From NCBI GenBank assembly GCA_019752115.1, contig JAIEMN010000069.1:1-36087 (forward strand): 36,087 nt of DNA. The letters run 5' to 3'. Below, one piece after another: positions 25,902-35,495 of the stretch (positions are counted from its first letter, which is position 1; each line of letters begins with the position of its first letter). Under the pieces are notes generated by a model. It searched no databases. It was given only the letters and a program-made list of their open reading frames with translations, and was not told the origin of the DNA. Both the position numbers and the translations under genes were made by a program. The DNA is from Gemmatimonadaceae bacterium. Its GTDB lineage: Bacteria > Gemmatimonadota > Gemmatimonadetes > Gemmatimonadales > Gemmatimonadaceae.

Positions 25902-27208
25902 GCAGTGGAGCGAGCCAAGGCGACAGCGCGAACTGGAGTGAATGGGATCGTCTGCCGCCGGGCGGGGCGTTGGCGGGCACCGATCCCGAGATCGCGCGCC
26001 TGATCGACGAGGAGATCCAGCGCCAGAGCGATGGCCTCGAGCTCATCGCCAGCGAGAATTTCGTGTCGCCGGCGGTGATGGAAGCCATGGGCTCCCCGCT
26101 CACGAACAAGTACGCCGAAGGGCTGCCCGGGAAGCGCTATTACGGTGGCTGCGAAGTGGTGGACCAGGTGGAGCAGCTCGCGATCGATCGTGTGAAGCAG
26201 CTCTTCGGCGCCGACCACGCCAACGTGCAGCCGCACAGTGGCGCGTCGGCCAATGCCGCCGTGTTCCTCGCCTTCCTCAAGCCGGGGGACACCTTCCTCG
26301 GCATGGACCTGTCGCAGGGCGGGCACCTCACGCACGGCAGCCCGGTGAACTTCTCCGGCCTGCTGTACAAGGCCGTGAGCTACGGCGTCACCGGCGAAGG
26401 GCTGATCGACTACGAGCACATGCGCGCGCAGGCGCGTGAGCACAAGCCCAAGATGATCATCGCCGGCTACAGTGCGTACTCGCGCGTGATCGACTGGCAG
26501 GCGTTCGCCGATATCGCCAAGGAAGTGGGCGCGATCTTCATGGTGGACATGGCGCACTTCGCCGGTCTGGCCGCGACGGGCGTGTATCCCAACCCCGTGC
26601 CGTACGCCGACGTGGTGACGAGCACGACGCACAAGACGCTGCGCGGCCCGCGCGGCGGCATCATTCTGTGCAAGGCCGAACATGCCAAGGCGATCGACAA
26701 GGCGATGTTCCCCGGCATGCAGGGCGGCCCGCTGGAGCACGTGATCGCCGCCAAGGCGGTGGCCTTCCACGAGGCGCTGCAGCCCGCGTTCACGCAGTAC
26801 TGCCAGCAGGTGGTGCAGAATGCGCAGGTGCTCGCGCAGGCGCTCATCGACAAGGGCTATCACGTCGTGAGCGGTGGCACCGACAATCACCTCATGCTGG
26901 TCGATCTCCGCAATAAGAACCTCACCGGCAAGGTGGCCGAGAAGGTGCTGGATGAGGCGGGGATCACGGTGAACAAGAACACCGTGCCGAAGGAGACGCA
27001 GTCGCCGTTCGTCACGAGCGGCATCCGCATCGGCACGCCGGCCGTGACGACGCGCGGCATGGGCCCCGAGGCGATGCAGCAGATTGCCACGCTCATTGAC
27101 CGTGTGCTGAGCAACCCCGAGGATCACGCCTCCGTGGCCGCCGTCAGGGCCGACGTCAAGGCCCTCGCCGACGCCTTCCCGCTGTACCGCGCCGTCACAA
27201 AAGTTTGA
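25898..27208 (+). CDS. glyA: Serine hydroxymethyltransferase
   Basis: The 436-residue PLP enzyme converts serine and THF to glycine and 5,10-methylene-THF. [38 protein letters not shown] and VDMAHFAG are present, and the Schiff-base lysine is K246 in [12 protein letters not shown]. About 25 residues precede the normal family start; the ATG at 25898 overlaps the rpiB stop (ATGA), which supports it. The one-carbon product feeds the formyl-THF used by purH and purN elsewhere in the window. It ends just upstream of a strong hairpin terminator. Confidence 0.97.
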   Translation: MSSGASQGDSANWSEWDRLPPGGALAGTDPEIARLIDEEIQRQSDGLELIASENFVSPAVMEAMGSPLTNKYAEGLPGKRYYGGCEVVDQVEQLAIDRVKQLFGADHANVQPHSGASANAAVFLAFLKPGDTFLGMDLSQGGHLTHGSPVNFSGLLYKAVSYGVTGEGLIDYEHMRAQAREHKPKMIIAGYSAYSRVIDWQAFADIAKEVGAIFMVDMAHFAGLAATGVYPNPVPYADVVTSTTHKTLRGPRGGIILCKAEHAKAIDKAMFPGMQGGPLEHVIAAKAVAFHEALQPAFTQYCQQVVQNAQVLAQALIDKGYHVVSGGTDNHLMLVDLRNKNLTGKVAEKVLDEAGITVNKNTVPKETQSPFVTSGIRIGTPAVTTRGMGPEAMQQIATLIDRVLSNPEDHASVAAVRADVKALADAFPLYRAVTKV

Positions 27209-27231
27209 CGGTCACCAATGCAGGATGTGCG

Positions 27232-27280
27232 GAGGGCCCGGCAGCTATTGCTGCCGGGCCCTCTGCGTTTCAGTTTTCCT
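27232..27280 (+). terminator. Intrinsic terminator after glyA
   Basis: A perfect 14-bp stem, GAGGGCCCGGCAGC (27232-27245) with GCTGCCGGGCCCTC (27250-27263), closes a TATT loop. It is followed by T-containing sequence (TGCGTTTCAGTTTTCC). It ends the rpiB-glyA transcript and marks 27356 onward as a new unit. Confidence 0.85.
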
Positions 27281-27355
27281 GATGCCAACTCCCTCTCGGC
27301 CTCCCCACTGAGGCCTGAGGGGTTCCGCATTTCATTGAAGCACCGAGGCCCGCCC

Positions 27356-27739
27356 GTGTCCGAGTTAGCCTTCCGCGAAGGCATCATGGATCAGATCCGC
27401 CTGCGTGAGCAGCGGTTCGACGAGCGCGCCTATCTGTTTGTGCTGTCGGCGCTCGAGCATTCGCAGACGAAGCTCATCGAGCGTCGCCACATTAGCGGCC
27501 CCGAGCTCGCGCATGCCTGCCGCGAACTCGCCATGCAGCGCTTTGGGGTGATGGCCCGCCTTGTGCTCGAGCACTGGGGCGTCCGCTCCACCATGGATAT
27601 CGGCGACATCGTCTTCACGCTCGTCGACCTCGGGCTGCTGATCAGCCAGCCCCAGGACTCGCGCGATGATTTCTTCGGCGTCTTCGACTTCGCCGAAGCA
27701 TTCGAGCGTGAGTACCCGTGGAGCACGGCGCACGTCTGA
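27356..27739 (+). CDS. Minf_1886 family conserved protein of unknown function
   Basis: GTG 27356 gives 127 residues. The frame extends upstream through the glyA terminator, so the longer version is unlikely; ATG 27386 is a later alternative. The sequence reads DERAYLFVLSALEH, RHISGPELAHACRELAMQ, RFGVMARLVLEHWGV, GDIVFTLVDLGLL and DFAEAFEREYPW, which I recognise as the Minf_1886 family, a small all-helical-looking soluble family found in PVC bacteria and relatives. No catalytic motif is obvious. Its stop is 17 bases before the nnr start, so it probably shares a transcript with nnr, thiL and plsC. The function is not known. Confidence 0.8.
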   Translation: MSELAFREGIMDQIRLREQRFDERAYLFVLSALEHSQTKLIERRHISGPELAHACRELAMQRFGVMARLVLEHWGVRSTMDIGDIVFTLVDLGLLISQPQDSRDDFFGVFDFAEAFEREYPWSTAHV

Positions 27740-27755
27740 CGCCCCGGGGGCGCGT

Positions 27756-29375
27756 GTGAGCTTTCCGCGCCTCACCACTGCCGCGCAGGCGGCCGCGCGC
27801 GACCACGCCGCCATCACCGGCGGCACCGACAGTTTCGCGCTCATGCAGCAGGCGGCGAGCACCGCCGCCGCCGCCATCATCCGCCACGCGGGCAACACGC
27901 TGGCCCACGGCGTGGCGGTCTTCGCCGGTCGCGGCAATAACGGGGGCGATGCCTACCTCGTGGCCGCGCAACTCGCGCGATACGGCGTGACGGTGCGGCT
28001 CCACGCGGCCGGCGTGCCCACCACCCCCGATGCGCAGCGCGCCGCCCGGCTCGCCGCGCCCTTTCTGACGTTCGGCGAGATCACCGGCCACGAGCGCGTC
28101 GTCGTGGACGGCATCCTCGGCACCGGGCATCAGGGCGCGTTGCGCGACCAGGCGGCGGCGGCGTGCGCGCGCGTGCAGCTGCTGCGCGACGCCGGCGCGC
28201 GCGTGATGGCGCTCGATATCCCGAGCGGTGTGAACGCCTCCACCGGTGAGGTCGCCGACGGCGCCGTCACCGCGGATTGCACCATCGCGTTCGGCACGCT
28301 CAAGCGCGCGCACCTGTTCGGCCGGGATCGCATGGGGCTCCTCGTCCTCACGGACATCGGGCTCGGGCCGTACGCCAAGTGCCCGGGCGACGAGGACGAC
28401 GGCGCCTGGCGCTGGGCCGCGCGCGAGCAGCTGGGGGCGCTGCTCCCACCCCTCGCGTGGGACACGCACAAAGGGCGACGCGGGCGCGTGGGTCTCGTTG
28501 GTGGTGATGCCGGCATGGCCGGGGCGATCGTGCTCGCTACGCGCGCCGCGTTGGCCGCGGGCGCCGGCCTCGCACATGCCATCGTGCACGAAGCGAGCGT
28601 CCCCGCGTTGCAGACGCTCGTGCCGCAGGCCATCACGCATCGCTGGCCGCCGTTGCTTGCGACCCGCAAGCATGACGTGGTCGATCCGTCCGGCGATGCG
28701 CCGCGCTACGATGCCGTCGCGGTGGGGCCCGGGCTCGGGCGTACGCGCGAATCGCAGCAGCTCGTCGAACGCCTGCTCCAGGTGCATCGCGGCATCGCGC
28801 TGGTGCTCGATGCTGATGCGCTCTGGCTCGCCGCCGACGCCGCGCAGGCACTCGGCACCGACGCCGCGTCGCTCATTCGCCACTGGACGCGCGACGCGCG
28901 CGCGGTGGTCTGCACGCCGCATCCCGGCGAGTTCGCGCGTCTGCTCGGCCGCGCGCTCCCCGACAGCTGGGATGATCGCGCGGCGCTGCTCGCCGAATTC
29001 TCGGTGCGCTCCAACACCACGGTGTTACTCAAGGGCACGCCCACGCTGGTCGCGCATCAGCGCGAGCCGCTCACCGCGGTGCCGTATGGCACCCCGCTCC
29101 TTGCGACCGGCGGCAGCGGGGATTGCCTCACCGGCGTGATCGCGACGTTCCTGGCGCAGGGGGTGATGGCGCGCGATGCCGCGGTGCTGGGGGCGGCCGT
29201 GCACGGGCTCGCGGCGGAACGCGCCACCTGGGACGCCCTGGGCACCGTGCGTGGGCTGTCGCTCGATGACTGGCGGGCCCAGTTGCCGCCCGTGTTCGCG
29301 GACCTCGCGGCAACGCCGCGCCCGGATCCGGGGGAGCTCGCTCGGCTCGCGCCGTTGTCGGTCATGCGCGCGTGA
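27756..29375 (+). CDS. nnr: Bifunctional NAD(P)H-hydrate repair enzyme (epimerase plus ADP/ATP-dependent dehydratase)
   Basis: I start at GTG 27756 (539 residues); the open frame extends back into the preceding gene, but the YjeF_N domain starts here. The N-terminal epimerase domain (1 to about 215) has VFAGRGNNGGDAYLVA (58-65 core) and VVDGILGTG. The C-terminal ribokinase-like dehydratase domain (from about 230) has LVGGDAGMAGAI, AVGPGLG, LVLDADAL, VCTPHPGEF and GGSGDCLTG with the catalytic Asp. The protein epimerises and dehydrates damaged NADHX/NADPHX. Its stop overlaps the thiL start (GTGA). Confidence 0.93.
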   Translation: MSFPRLTTAAQAAARDHAAITGGTDSFALMQQAASTAAAAIIRHAGNTLAHGVAVFAGRGNNGGDAYLVAAQLARYGVTVRLHAAGVPTTPDAQRAARLAAPFLTFGEITGHERVVVDGILGTGHQGALRDQAAAACARVQLLRDAGARVMALDIPSGVNASTGEVADGAVTADCTIAFGTLKRAHLFGRDRMGLLVLTDIGLGPYAKCPGDEDDGAWRWAAREQLGALLPPLAWDTHKGRRGRVGLVGGDAGMAGAIVLATRAALAAGAGLAHAIVHEASVPALQTLVPQAITHRWPPLLATRKHDVVDPSGDAPRYDAVAVGPGLGRTRESQQLVERLLQVHRGIALVLDADALWLAADAAQALGTDAASLIRHWTRDARAVVCTPHPGEFARLLGRALPDSWDDRAALLAEFSVRSNTTVLLKGTPTLVAHQREPLTAVPYGTPLLATGGSGDCLTGVIATFLAQGVMARDAAVLGAAVHGLAAERATWDALGTVRGLSLDDWRAQLPPVFADLAATPRPDPGELARLAPLSVMRA

Positions 29376-30316
29376 CCGGCCCCACGCGCTTTCGCCCGCA
29401 TCAGGAGCTCGGGCGCGGGCAGGAGTTCGACACCATCCGCGCGCTCATGGCGCGCTGGGGCGATCTCGTTTCCGATATCGGCGACGACGCGGCGGTGTTG
29501 CCGCCGGTGCGCGGGGTGCATGTGATCAGCACCGATGCCTGCGTGGAAGACGTGCACTTCCGCGCGCACTGGATTGCGCCGCGCGAGGTGGGGGTACGCG
29601 CGGCGGCGGCGGCGCTGAGCGATCTGGCCGCGATGGGCGCCGAAGCGGAGCAGGTGCTCGTGGCCTTTCAGGTCCCGCCGCGTTGGGATGCGCAGCTGCT
29701 GGAGGTCGCCGACGGACTGGCCGACCCCATCCGGGCCGCCGGCGCCCGGATCGTCGGTGGCAACCTCAGCCGTGGGCCCGCGTTCGGCATCACACTCACG
29801 GTGATCGGCGACGCGCCACGCCCCGTCCCGCGGAGCGGGGCACGGGTGGGTGATCTGGTGGTGGTGACGGGCGTCCTCGGCGGCCCCGGCGCAGCCATCG
29901 CCGCGTGGGAGGCCGGGGAGGAGCCCGCCCCCTGGGCACGGGCCCGCTTTGCCGCGCCGGCGCCTCGCCTGGCGGCCGGGCAGCTGCTGGCCGAGGCCGG
30001 CGCCACCAGCATGCTCGATATCAGCGATGGGCTGGGGGCCGATGCCCGCCATCTGGGCGCGGCCAGCGGCGTGTGGCTGGCGATCGACCCGGAGTTGCTG
30101 CCACGGGGGCCCGGCATCACGCCGCAGGCGGCGCTGGCCAGCGGTGAGGAGTACGAGCTGCTCGCCACCATCCCCGACGATGCGCTGGCCGGGCTCCGGG
30201 CCCGCTGGACCGCCGATGTGCCCCTGACGGTGATTGGCCGGGTGGTCGACGCTGCGGAGGCTTTGCGCGTGCCCAATCCCGACATCGCCGGTCACGATCA
30301 CTTCCAGCGTCGCTGA
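29372..30316 (+). CDS. thiL: Thiamine-monophosphate kinase
   Basis: The 314-residue ATP-dependent kinase of the ThiL/PurM superfamily makes thiamine diphosphate from thiamine monophosphate. Family motifs are SDIGDDAAVL, STDACVEDVHF, ALSDLAAMGA, VGGNLSRGPA and SMLDISDGLGADARHL. The start is GTG 29372, coupled to the nnr stop (GTGA). A pairing of nnr with other genes is common in bacteria, but nnr-thiL coupling is a context observation only. No other thiamine genes are in the window and no TPP riboswitch is seen upstream. Confidence 0.94.
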   Translation: MTGPTRFRPHQELGRGQEFDTIRALMARWGDLVSDIGDDAAVLPPVRGVHVISTDACVEDVHFRAHWIAPREVGVRAAAAALSDLAAMGAEAEQVLVAFQVPPRWDAQLLEVADGLADPIRAAGARIVGGNLSRGPAFGITLTVIGDAPRPVPRSGARVGDLVVVTGVLGGPGAAIAAWEAGEEPAPWARARFAAPAPRLAAGQLLAEAGATSMLDISDGLGADARHLGAASGVWLAIDPELLPRGPGITPQAALASGEEYELLATIPDDALAGLRARWTADVPLTVIGRVVDAAEALRVPNPDIAGHDHFQRR

Positions 30317-30391
30317 CCCGCCTCGGGCGCGAGGGCGGCGAATGCGTGCGCTGCGTTGAAAACGCGGCCCGCTCCGGCGACCTTTGAGGGA

Positions 30392-31177
30392 ATGGTCCGG
30401 ACCTACTTCACCGCTGTCGTGCTCCTGCTGGCGACCGTCATCAACGGGGGCAGCGTTTTGCTCGCCCAGCTGTTCGGCGTGAAGTACGGCAAGGGAAGCA
30501 TCTACGAGAAGGCGCCGGTCCGTTGGGCCCGTGCGCTGCTCTGGGCCGCCGGCGTGAAGGTCATCAAGCACGGCGGCGACGAACTCGCCGAAGGCGCTCC
30601 GCGTGTGTTCATCGCGAACCACGTGAGCTGGTTCGATATCCCGGCCATGATCGACGTGCTCCCGCACTATGGCTTCGTGGCCAAGCGGGAGCTCGAGAAG
30701 ATCCCGCTCTTTGGACCGGCCGCGCGTGCGGTGGGCGTGATCTACATCGACCGCGAGAACCGCAAGGCCGCGTTCTCGGCGTACGAAGACGCCGCCAAGC
30801 GCATTCGCGGTGGGCATCCGGTGCTCGTGTACCCCGAAGGGACGCGCGGCGAGAGCTACGCGCTCCGCCCGTTCAAGAAAGGGCCCTTCGTATTGGCCAT
30901 CGGCTCCGGCGCACCGATCGTGCCGGTGGTCATTCACGGCACCATCGCCGTGAACCCGCGCGGCGAGTTCCGCGCGAGCCCCGGCACCGTGCATGTGCAT
31001 TTGCTGGAGCCCATCCCGACCGAAGGGCTCACGTACGACGACCGCGACGAACTGGCGGAAACGGTTCGCCTGCGGATGGCCGAGTGCCTGAAGACGGTCT
31101 ACGGCGTGGACCCCGCCCTCGAAGTGCGCGCGCCGAAAGGCGCCGCGCGCCCCAAGGCGGTTCCTGCCGAAGCCTGA
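30392..31177 (+). CDS. plsC: 1-acyl-sn-glycerol-3-phosphate acyltransferase
   Basis: The ATG at 30392 gives 261 residues; a TTG at 30356 would add 12 residues without clear support. An N-terminal hydrophobic helix (TYFTAVVLLLATVINGG) anchors it to the inner membrane. Acyltransferase motifs are NHVSWFD (H77 and D82 of HX4D), GFVAKRELEKIPLFG, and VYPEGTRG (E149), followed by FKKGPFVLA and PIVPVVIHG. It adds the second acyl chain to make phosphatidic acid. The C-terminus is basic and Ala/Pro-rich. It sits between thiL and eno on the same strand. Confidence 0.92.
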   Translation: MVRTYFTAVVLLLATVINGGSVLLAQLFGVKYGKGSIYEKAPVRWARALLWAAGVKVIKHGGDELAEGAPRVFIANHVSWFDIPAMIDVLPHYGFVAKRELEKIPLFGPAARAVGVIYIDRENRKAAFSAYEDAAKRIRGGHPVLVYPEGTRGESYALRPFKKGPFVLAIGSGAPIVPVVIHGTIAVNPRGEFRASPGTVHVHLLEPIPTEGLTYDDRDELAETVRLRMAECLKTVYGVDPALEVRAPKGAARPKAVPAEA

Positions 31178-31205
31178 CCCCGCAGTCCTGACACCAACTC
31201 CCTGA

Positions 31206-32889
<1,684 letters not shown>

Positions 32890-32896
32890 TTCGTGT

Positions 32897-32923
32897 GAAA
32901 GACCAGCTTTGTGACGGTCTTTC
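32897..32923 (+). terminator. Probable terminator hairpin after ftsB
   Basis: GAAAGACC (32897-32904) and GGTCTTTC (32916-32923) form an 8-bp perfect stem with an 11-base loop directly downstream of the ftsB stop. There is no T-run after it, so strength is uncertain. Confidence 0.5.
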
Positions 32924-32927
32924 GGGG

Positions 32928-32955
32928 TTGACTCCCACGTTTCACCCGCTAATAT
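32928..32955 (+). promoter_or_regulatory. Sigma-70-type promoter for the initiator tRNA
   Basis: TTGACT (32928-32933), a 16-base spacer and TAATAT (32950-32955) lie 11 bases before the tRNA 5' end, giving an expected start near 32962. This is the best promoter match I can see in the window. Confidence 0.75.
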
Positions 32956-32966
32956 CCCAAGACTGC

Positions 32967-33040
<74 letters not shown>

Positions 33041-33049
33041 TAGTGCACT

Positions 33050-33076
33050 CGGCCAGTCCGCAAGGGCTGGCCGTTT
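33050..33076 (+). terminator. Intrinsic terminator after tRNA-fMet
   Basis: CGGCCAGTCC (33050-33059) pairs with GGGCTGGCCG (33064-33073), with one T·G pair and a GCAA tetraloop. TTTGCG follows. It separates the two tRNA genes. Confidence 0.7.
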
Positions 33077-33119
33077 GCGTCCCGGAACTCGCTGCCTTGC
33101 TCCGCAGCGTGAGTGATGG

Positions 33120-33193
33120 GGCTGGGTAGCTCAGCCGGTTAGAGCGCACGACTCATAATCGTGAGGTCGAGAGTTCGAGTCTCTCCCCAGCTA
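33120..33193 (+). tRNA. tRNA with CAT anticodon (elongator Met, or Ile2 if lysidine-modified)
   Basis: A 74-base cloverleaf. Acceptor GGCTGGG pairs with CCCAGCT (the first pair G·T), TAGCTCAG follows, and the anticodon stem CACGA/TCGTG holds CTCATAA (anticodon CAT). T arm GAGAG/CTCTC has loop TTCGAGT; discriminator is A; CCA is not encoded. Position 1:72 is paired, so it is not an initiator. Elongator Met is more likely, but Ile2 (read by TilS) cannot be ruled out from sequence alone. Confidence 0.93.
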
Positions 33194-33218
33194 CTTCGAC
33201 AATCGCACGTCTGTCGGC

Positions 33219-33253
33219 AAGCGCCGCCCCCATGCTCGGGGGCGGCGCTTTTG
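33219..33253 (+). terminator. Intrinsic terminator after the second tRNA
   Basis: A perfect 13-bp stem AAGCGCCGCCCCC (33219-33231) / GGGGGCGGCGCTT (33238-33250) with loop ATGCTC is followed by TT. It lies about 120 bases before the integrase gene, so intI needs its own promoter; none is obvious. Confidence 0.85.
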
Positions 33254-33370
33254 CGTGGCGGGGCAGGCGGGGCGAGGTGCGTGATGCGTGCTGGCGCTCG
33301 TTGCGTTGAAAGGATGGCACGCGCGTAGAACCGATGCGTCTCTGCGGCGCCGGCCGCCCTATCGTGCGGC

Positions 33371-34366
33371 ATGGCATCGCGACTCCTCGAAGAGGTCCGG
33401 GCAAAAGCCGCGCTCAAGCGCTACAGTCCGCGCACGGTGGAGGCCTACGTGCGCTGGATCGTGGCGTTCGTGCGGTTCCATGGCACGCGGCATCCGCGGC
33501 TGTTGGGGGCGGCCGATGTGGAAGCGTATCTCCGCTATCTCGTACAGGAGCGGAGGGTAGCCGCGTCTACGCAGAATCAGGCGCTGGCCGCGCTGCGCTT
33601 CTTGTACCTCAGCGTGCTCGAGATGCCCCTCGAGCAGGTGGCGGCGCTGACGCCGGCCAAGCGGCCGCATGTGCTCCCAAACGTGCTCTCACGTGAAGAC
33701 GTGCGGCGCGTGTTGGGCGCAATGCGCGGTCAGCCCGCGCTGATGGCCCAGCTGCTGTACGGCTCCGGGCTGCGCCTGATGGAATGTTGCCAGCTGCGGA
33801 TCAAGGACCTCGATCTGAATAGGCTGGAGATCGTGGTGCGCAACGGCAAGGGGACGAAGGACCGGATCACGATGATCCCCGCGTCGATGCGTGCCCCGCT
33901 GGCGGCGCACATCGAGCGCGTGCGCCAGGAGTGGGTGCGGCGGCGCATGAAGGGCGGCGGCTACGTGACCTACCCCGGCGTGGGCGGCACGAAGGGGAAG
34001 GGGGCGCAGTTGGCTGCCGGGTGGTGCTGGCTCTTTCCTGCCTCGCGTGAGTACTGGGACGCCGCGATGCAGCGCCACGTCATGCACCATCAGCACCACA
34101 CCGTGCTGCAGCGCGCGGTTCTCGAGGCCGGGCGCCGAGCGGGCCTCACCAAGCGCGTCGGCTGCCACACCCTGCGGCACAGCTTCGCCACGCACCTCCT
34201 CGAGGCCGGGTATGACATTCGCACCATTCAGCAGCTGCTGGGCCACGAGGACGTCTCGACAACCATGCTGTACACCCACGTGCTCAACCGCGGGGGCCAC
34301 GGCGTGCGGAGCCCCCTCGACACGATGGGGCCCGGCGACATCGGCGAGGATCGGCGGCGCTCCTGA
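33371..34366 (+). CDS. intI: Integron integrase (IntI-type tyrosine recombinase)
   Basis: The 331-residue protein starts at ATG 33371. An N-terminal core-binding domain (1-95, YSPRTVEAYVRWI) precedes the catalytic domain with R135 (YGSGLRLME), K160 (NGKGTKD), H266-x-x-R269 (CHTLRHSFATHLLEAGYDIR), H292 (LLGHEDVSTTML) and nucleophile Y301 (YTHVLNRGG). The stretch at about 200-240 (GTKGKGAQLAAGWCWLFPAS, then a His-rich HHQHH) is the extra helix region found in IntI but not in XerC/D, and the end GHGVRSPLD is typical of IntI. All catalytic residues are present, so it should be active. It recombines attI and folded single-stranded attC sites. No LexA box is apparent upstream. Confidence 0.93.
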   Translation: MASRLLEEVRAKAALKRYSPRTVEAYVRWIVAFVRFHGTRHPRLLGAADVEAYLRYLVQERRVAASTQNQALAALRFLYLSVLEMPLEQVAALTPAKRPHVLPNVLSREDVRRVLGAMRGQPALMAQLLYGSGLRLMECCQLRIKDLDLNRLEIVVRNGKGTKDRITMIPASMRAPLAAHIERVRQEWVRRRMKGGGYVTYPGVGGTKGKGAQLAAGWCWLFPASREYWDAAMQRHVMHHQHHTVLQRAVLEAGRRAGLTKRVGCHTLRHSFATHLLEAGYDIRTIQQLLGHEDVSTTMLYTHVLNRGGHGVRSPLDTMGPGDIGEDRRRS

Positions 34367-34472
34367 CGCTGGGCGGCCGCATCGCTGGCGCGTTCGCCGC
34401 CCGTTCGCCGCGATCTCACGGCGCCGAGGCGGCGTCGTCCCCCCTGCCGGCTCCCTCGGCCCGATACGGAAC

Positions 34473-34495
34473 TAGGCCGCAATAACCGCGGCCTA
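34473..34495 (+). terminator. Hairpin downstream of intI
   Basis: TAGGCCGC (34473-34480) and GCGGCCTA (34488-34495) form a perfect 8-bp stem with a seven-base loop about 110 bases past the intI stop. It could end the intI transcript before the cassettes; there is no T-run. The rest of 34367-34590 shows no gene; an 8-base inverted repeat GTCCCACC/GGTGGGAC (34503-34510, 34552-34559) is the only other structure noticed. Confidence 0.45.
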
Positions 34496-34593
34496 TCGAG
34501 TCGTCCCACCACGCTCGCGGCCGCCGAGCGCCAGTCGTATGATCAAGCGACGGTGGGACATTCAACGAGCATCGCGGCATATGCCCCGCTGGT

Positions 34594-34665
34594 GTTATGT
34601 CGTGCAGGGGCGCGGTAGATGTGATTGCTCGCGGTGATTCCCGCCGGCATAATCAGCGTTCTGCA
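34594..34665 (+). other. Predicted attI recombination site
   Basis: The junction GCGTTCTGC places the crossover G^TT at 34659/34660, because the following TTCTGCAG-TGCGCC is shared with the start of cassette 2. No attC-like fold precedes this junction, which identifies it as attI and not a cassette-cassette junction. A second GTTATGT at 34594-34600 resembles the 7-base core and could be an accessory integrase-binding site. TGATT/AATCA (34635, 34651) forms a small inverted repeat near the crossover. The left border is a guess. Confidence 0.65.
34625..34653 (+). promoter_or_regulatory. Candidate cassette promoter (Pc) inside attI
   Basis: TTGCTC (34625-34630), a 17-base spacer and CATAAT (34648-34653) give a fair sigma-70 match (3 of 6 and 5 of 6). 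Transcription would start about at the crossover point and run into cassette 1. This would give promoterless cassettes a common promoter even though intI points the same way. It is a prediction from spacing and sequence only. Confidence 0.4.
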
Positions 34666-34716
34666 GGTGCGCCGTGTGCGTATTGAAGTGGTGTGTGCTA
34701 GTCGGAGGCGCGGCTG

Positions 34717-35271
34717 ATGGTTTCCGCACTGGCGCCTGTCCCAATCCCGCTCGTAGACCGCTCCTCTATTGTGACTTCGGCAATGACCGCGCGCTGGGCC
34801 CTCCTCACCATGCTCGTGGCATGCGCACCGCCCGACGGCTCTCGCGTGCCGGTCGGTGATTCGTCCCAGGTCGGATCGCTTCAAGCGACTCACGAGGTGC
34901 CTCCGCGATTCGCGCGGGTTGATGTCCGCGTCCTCGACTCCGCCGGTCGACCGGTACCCAACGCGACGCTCTACACCGATCGGTCCGGCCTGAAGCTGGT
35001 CATGGTGGAACGCCGCGCCGATGGGCAGATCCGCTGGGAGGCAGAGGAACGGCTTCAGCTCACCGATCGCGACGGATGGTGGCGCGGCCAAGTGGTCAGT
35101 CCACCACTGGTCGCCGATACGTCATCAACGGACGAGGTGAAGCTGACCGCGTATCAGCTTCTTCCGCCGGACAATCGGGTGAGTAAGGGCTCCGTGCGCG
35201 TCAAGCTCGACTTCGCGCTGGACTCCAGCGTGCGCGAGATTCCTAAGGTGGTCCTACGACTGAACCGATGA
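34717..35271 (+). CDS. Cassette 1 protein: predicted lipoprotein with regulatory-like beta domain
   Basis: ATG 34717 has GGAGG at 34704-34708, a strong ribosome binding site, and gives 184 residues. An in-frame ATG at 34783 would start a cleaner lipoprotein signal peptide (MTARWALLTMLVAC), with the lipid-bearing Cys right after LVA; either start reaches the same lipobox. The mature part has a beta-sandwich-like stretch (ARVDVRVLDSAGRPVPNATL) reminiscent of carboxypeptidase-regulatory-like or big-binding domains, then Trp- and charge-rich sequence with no motif I recognise. It fills cassette 1 and is followed 48 bases later by attC1. The function is unknown. Lower bias toward GC-rich third positions than the core genes is consistent with transfer. 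Confidence 0.75.
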   Translation: MVSALAPVPIPLVDRSSIVTSAMTARWALLTMLVACAPPDGSRVPVGDSSQVGSLQATHEVPPRFARVDVRVLDSAGRPVPNATLYTDRSGLKLVMVERRADGQIRWEAEERLQLTDRDGWWRGQVVSPPLVADTSSTDEVKLTAYQLLPPDNRVSKGSVRVKLDFALDSSVREIPKVVLRLNR

Positions 35272-35319
35272 CTCACGGCACCGTTTTCCGCGTAGTCCCC
35301 GCACGGGGAACGGCCCTAA

Positions 35320-35428
35320 GCAGAACGGGTCGCTGCTGCCGGCAGGGCTATTTCAAGGATGGCGACTGGCTCACTGCGTTCGCCTGTCGCATTGTTATGA
35401 GGCCCCGCGGCAGAGCTTTGCGTTCTGC
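35320..35428 (+). other. attC site of cassette 1
   Basis: Outer boxes GCAGAAC (35320-35326) and GTTCTGC (35422-35428) are perfect complements. Inner boxes GCTGCTGCCG (35332-35341) and CGGCAGAGC (35408-35416) pair with one unpaired base, and the spacers are 5 and 5 bases (GGGTC, TTTGC). An unpaired base in the L box is a hallmark of attC. Between them lie GGGC/GCCC pairing and a central stem GCGAC/GTCGC. The site is 109 bases long. The crossover is between G35422 and T35423. The unpaired base reads as G on the top strand, whereas many described sites have G on the bottom strand; alignment here is ambiguous. Confidence 0.88.
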
Positions 35429-35495
35429 AGTGCGCCGCTATTCGACTTGGATCGATCGTCCACCAATTGATTCTGGCACCGCATCCAAATGAACC

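Noticed and set aside
27218-27355. Longer start of the Minf_1886 frame
   Set aside because: It would begin within the glyA terminator; family similarity begins only near residue 1 of the GTG 27356 version.
33194-33370. LexA (SOS) box upstream of intI
   Set aside because: No CTG-N10-CAG-like operator or other recognisable LexA motif was seen; regulation of intI remains unknown.
33120-34366. Phage-type integration beside a tRNA gene
   Set aside because: The recombinase is of the integron type, and no second copy of the tRNA 3' end occurs later in the window, so tRNA-targeted integration is not supported.
35268-35492. Open frame of 74 codons over attC1
   Set aside because: It overlaps the attC fold, begins inside the previous gene's end and resembles read-through of the site; the copy over attC2 gives no matching protein pattern.
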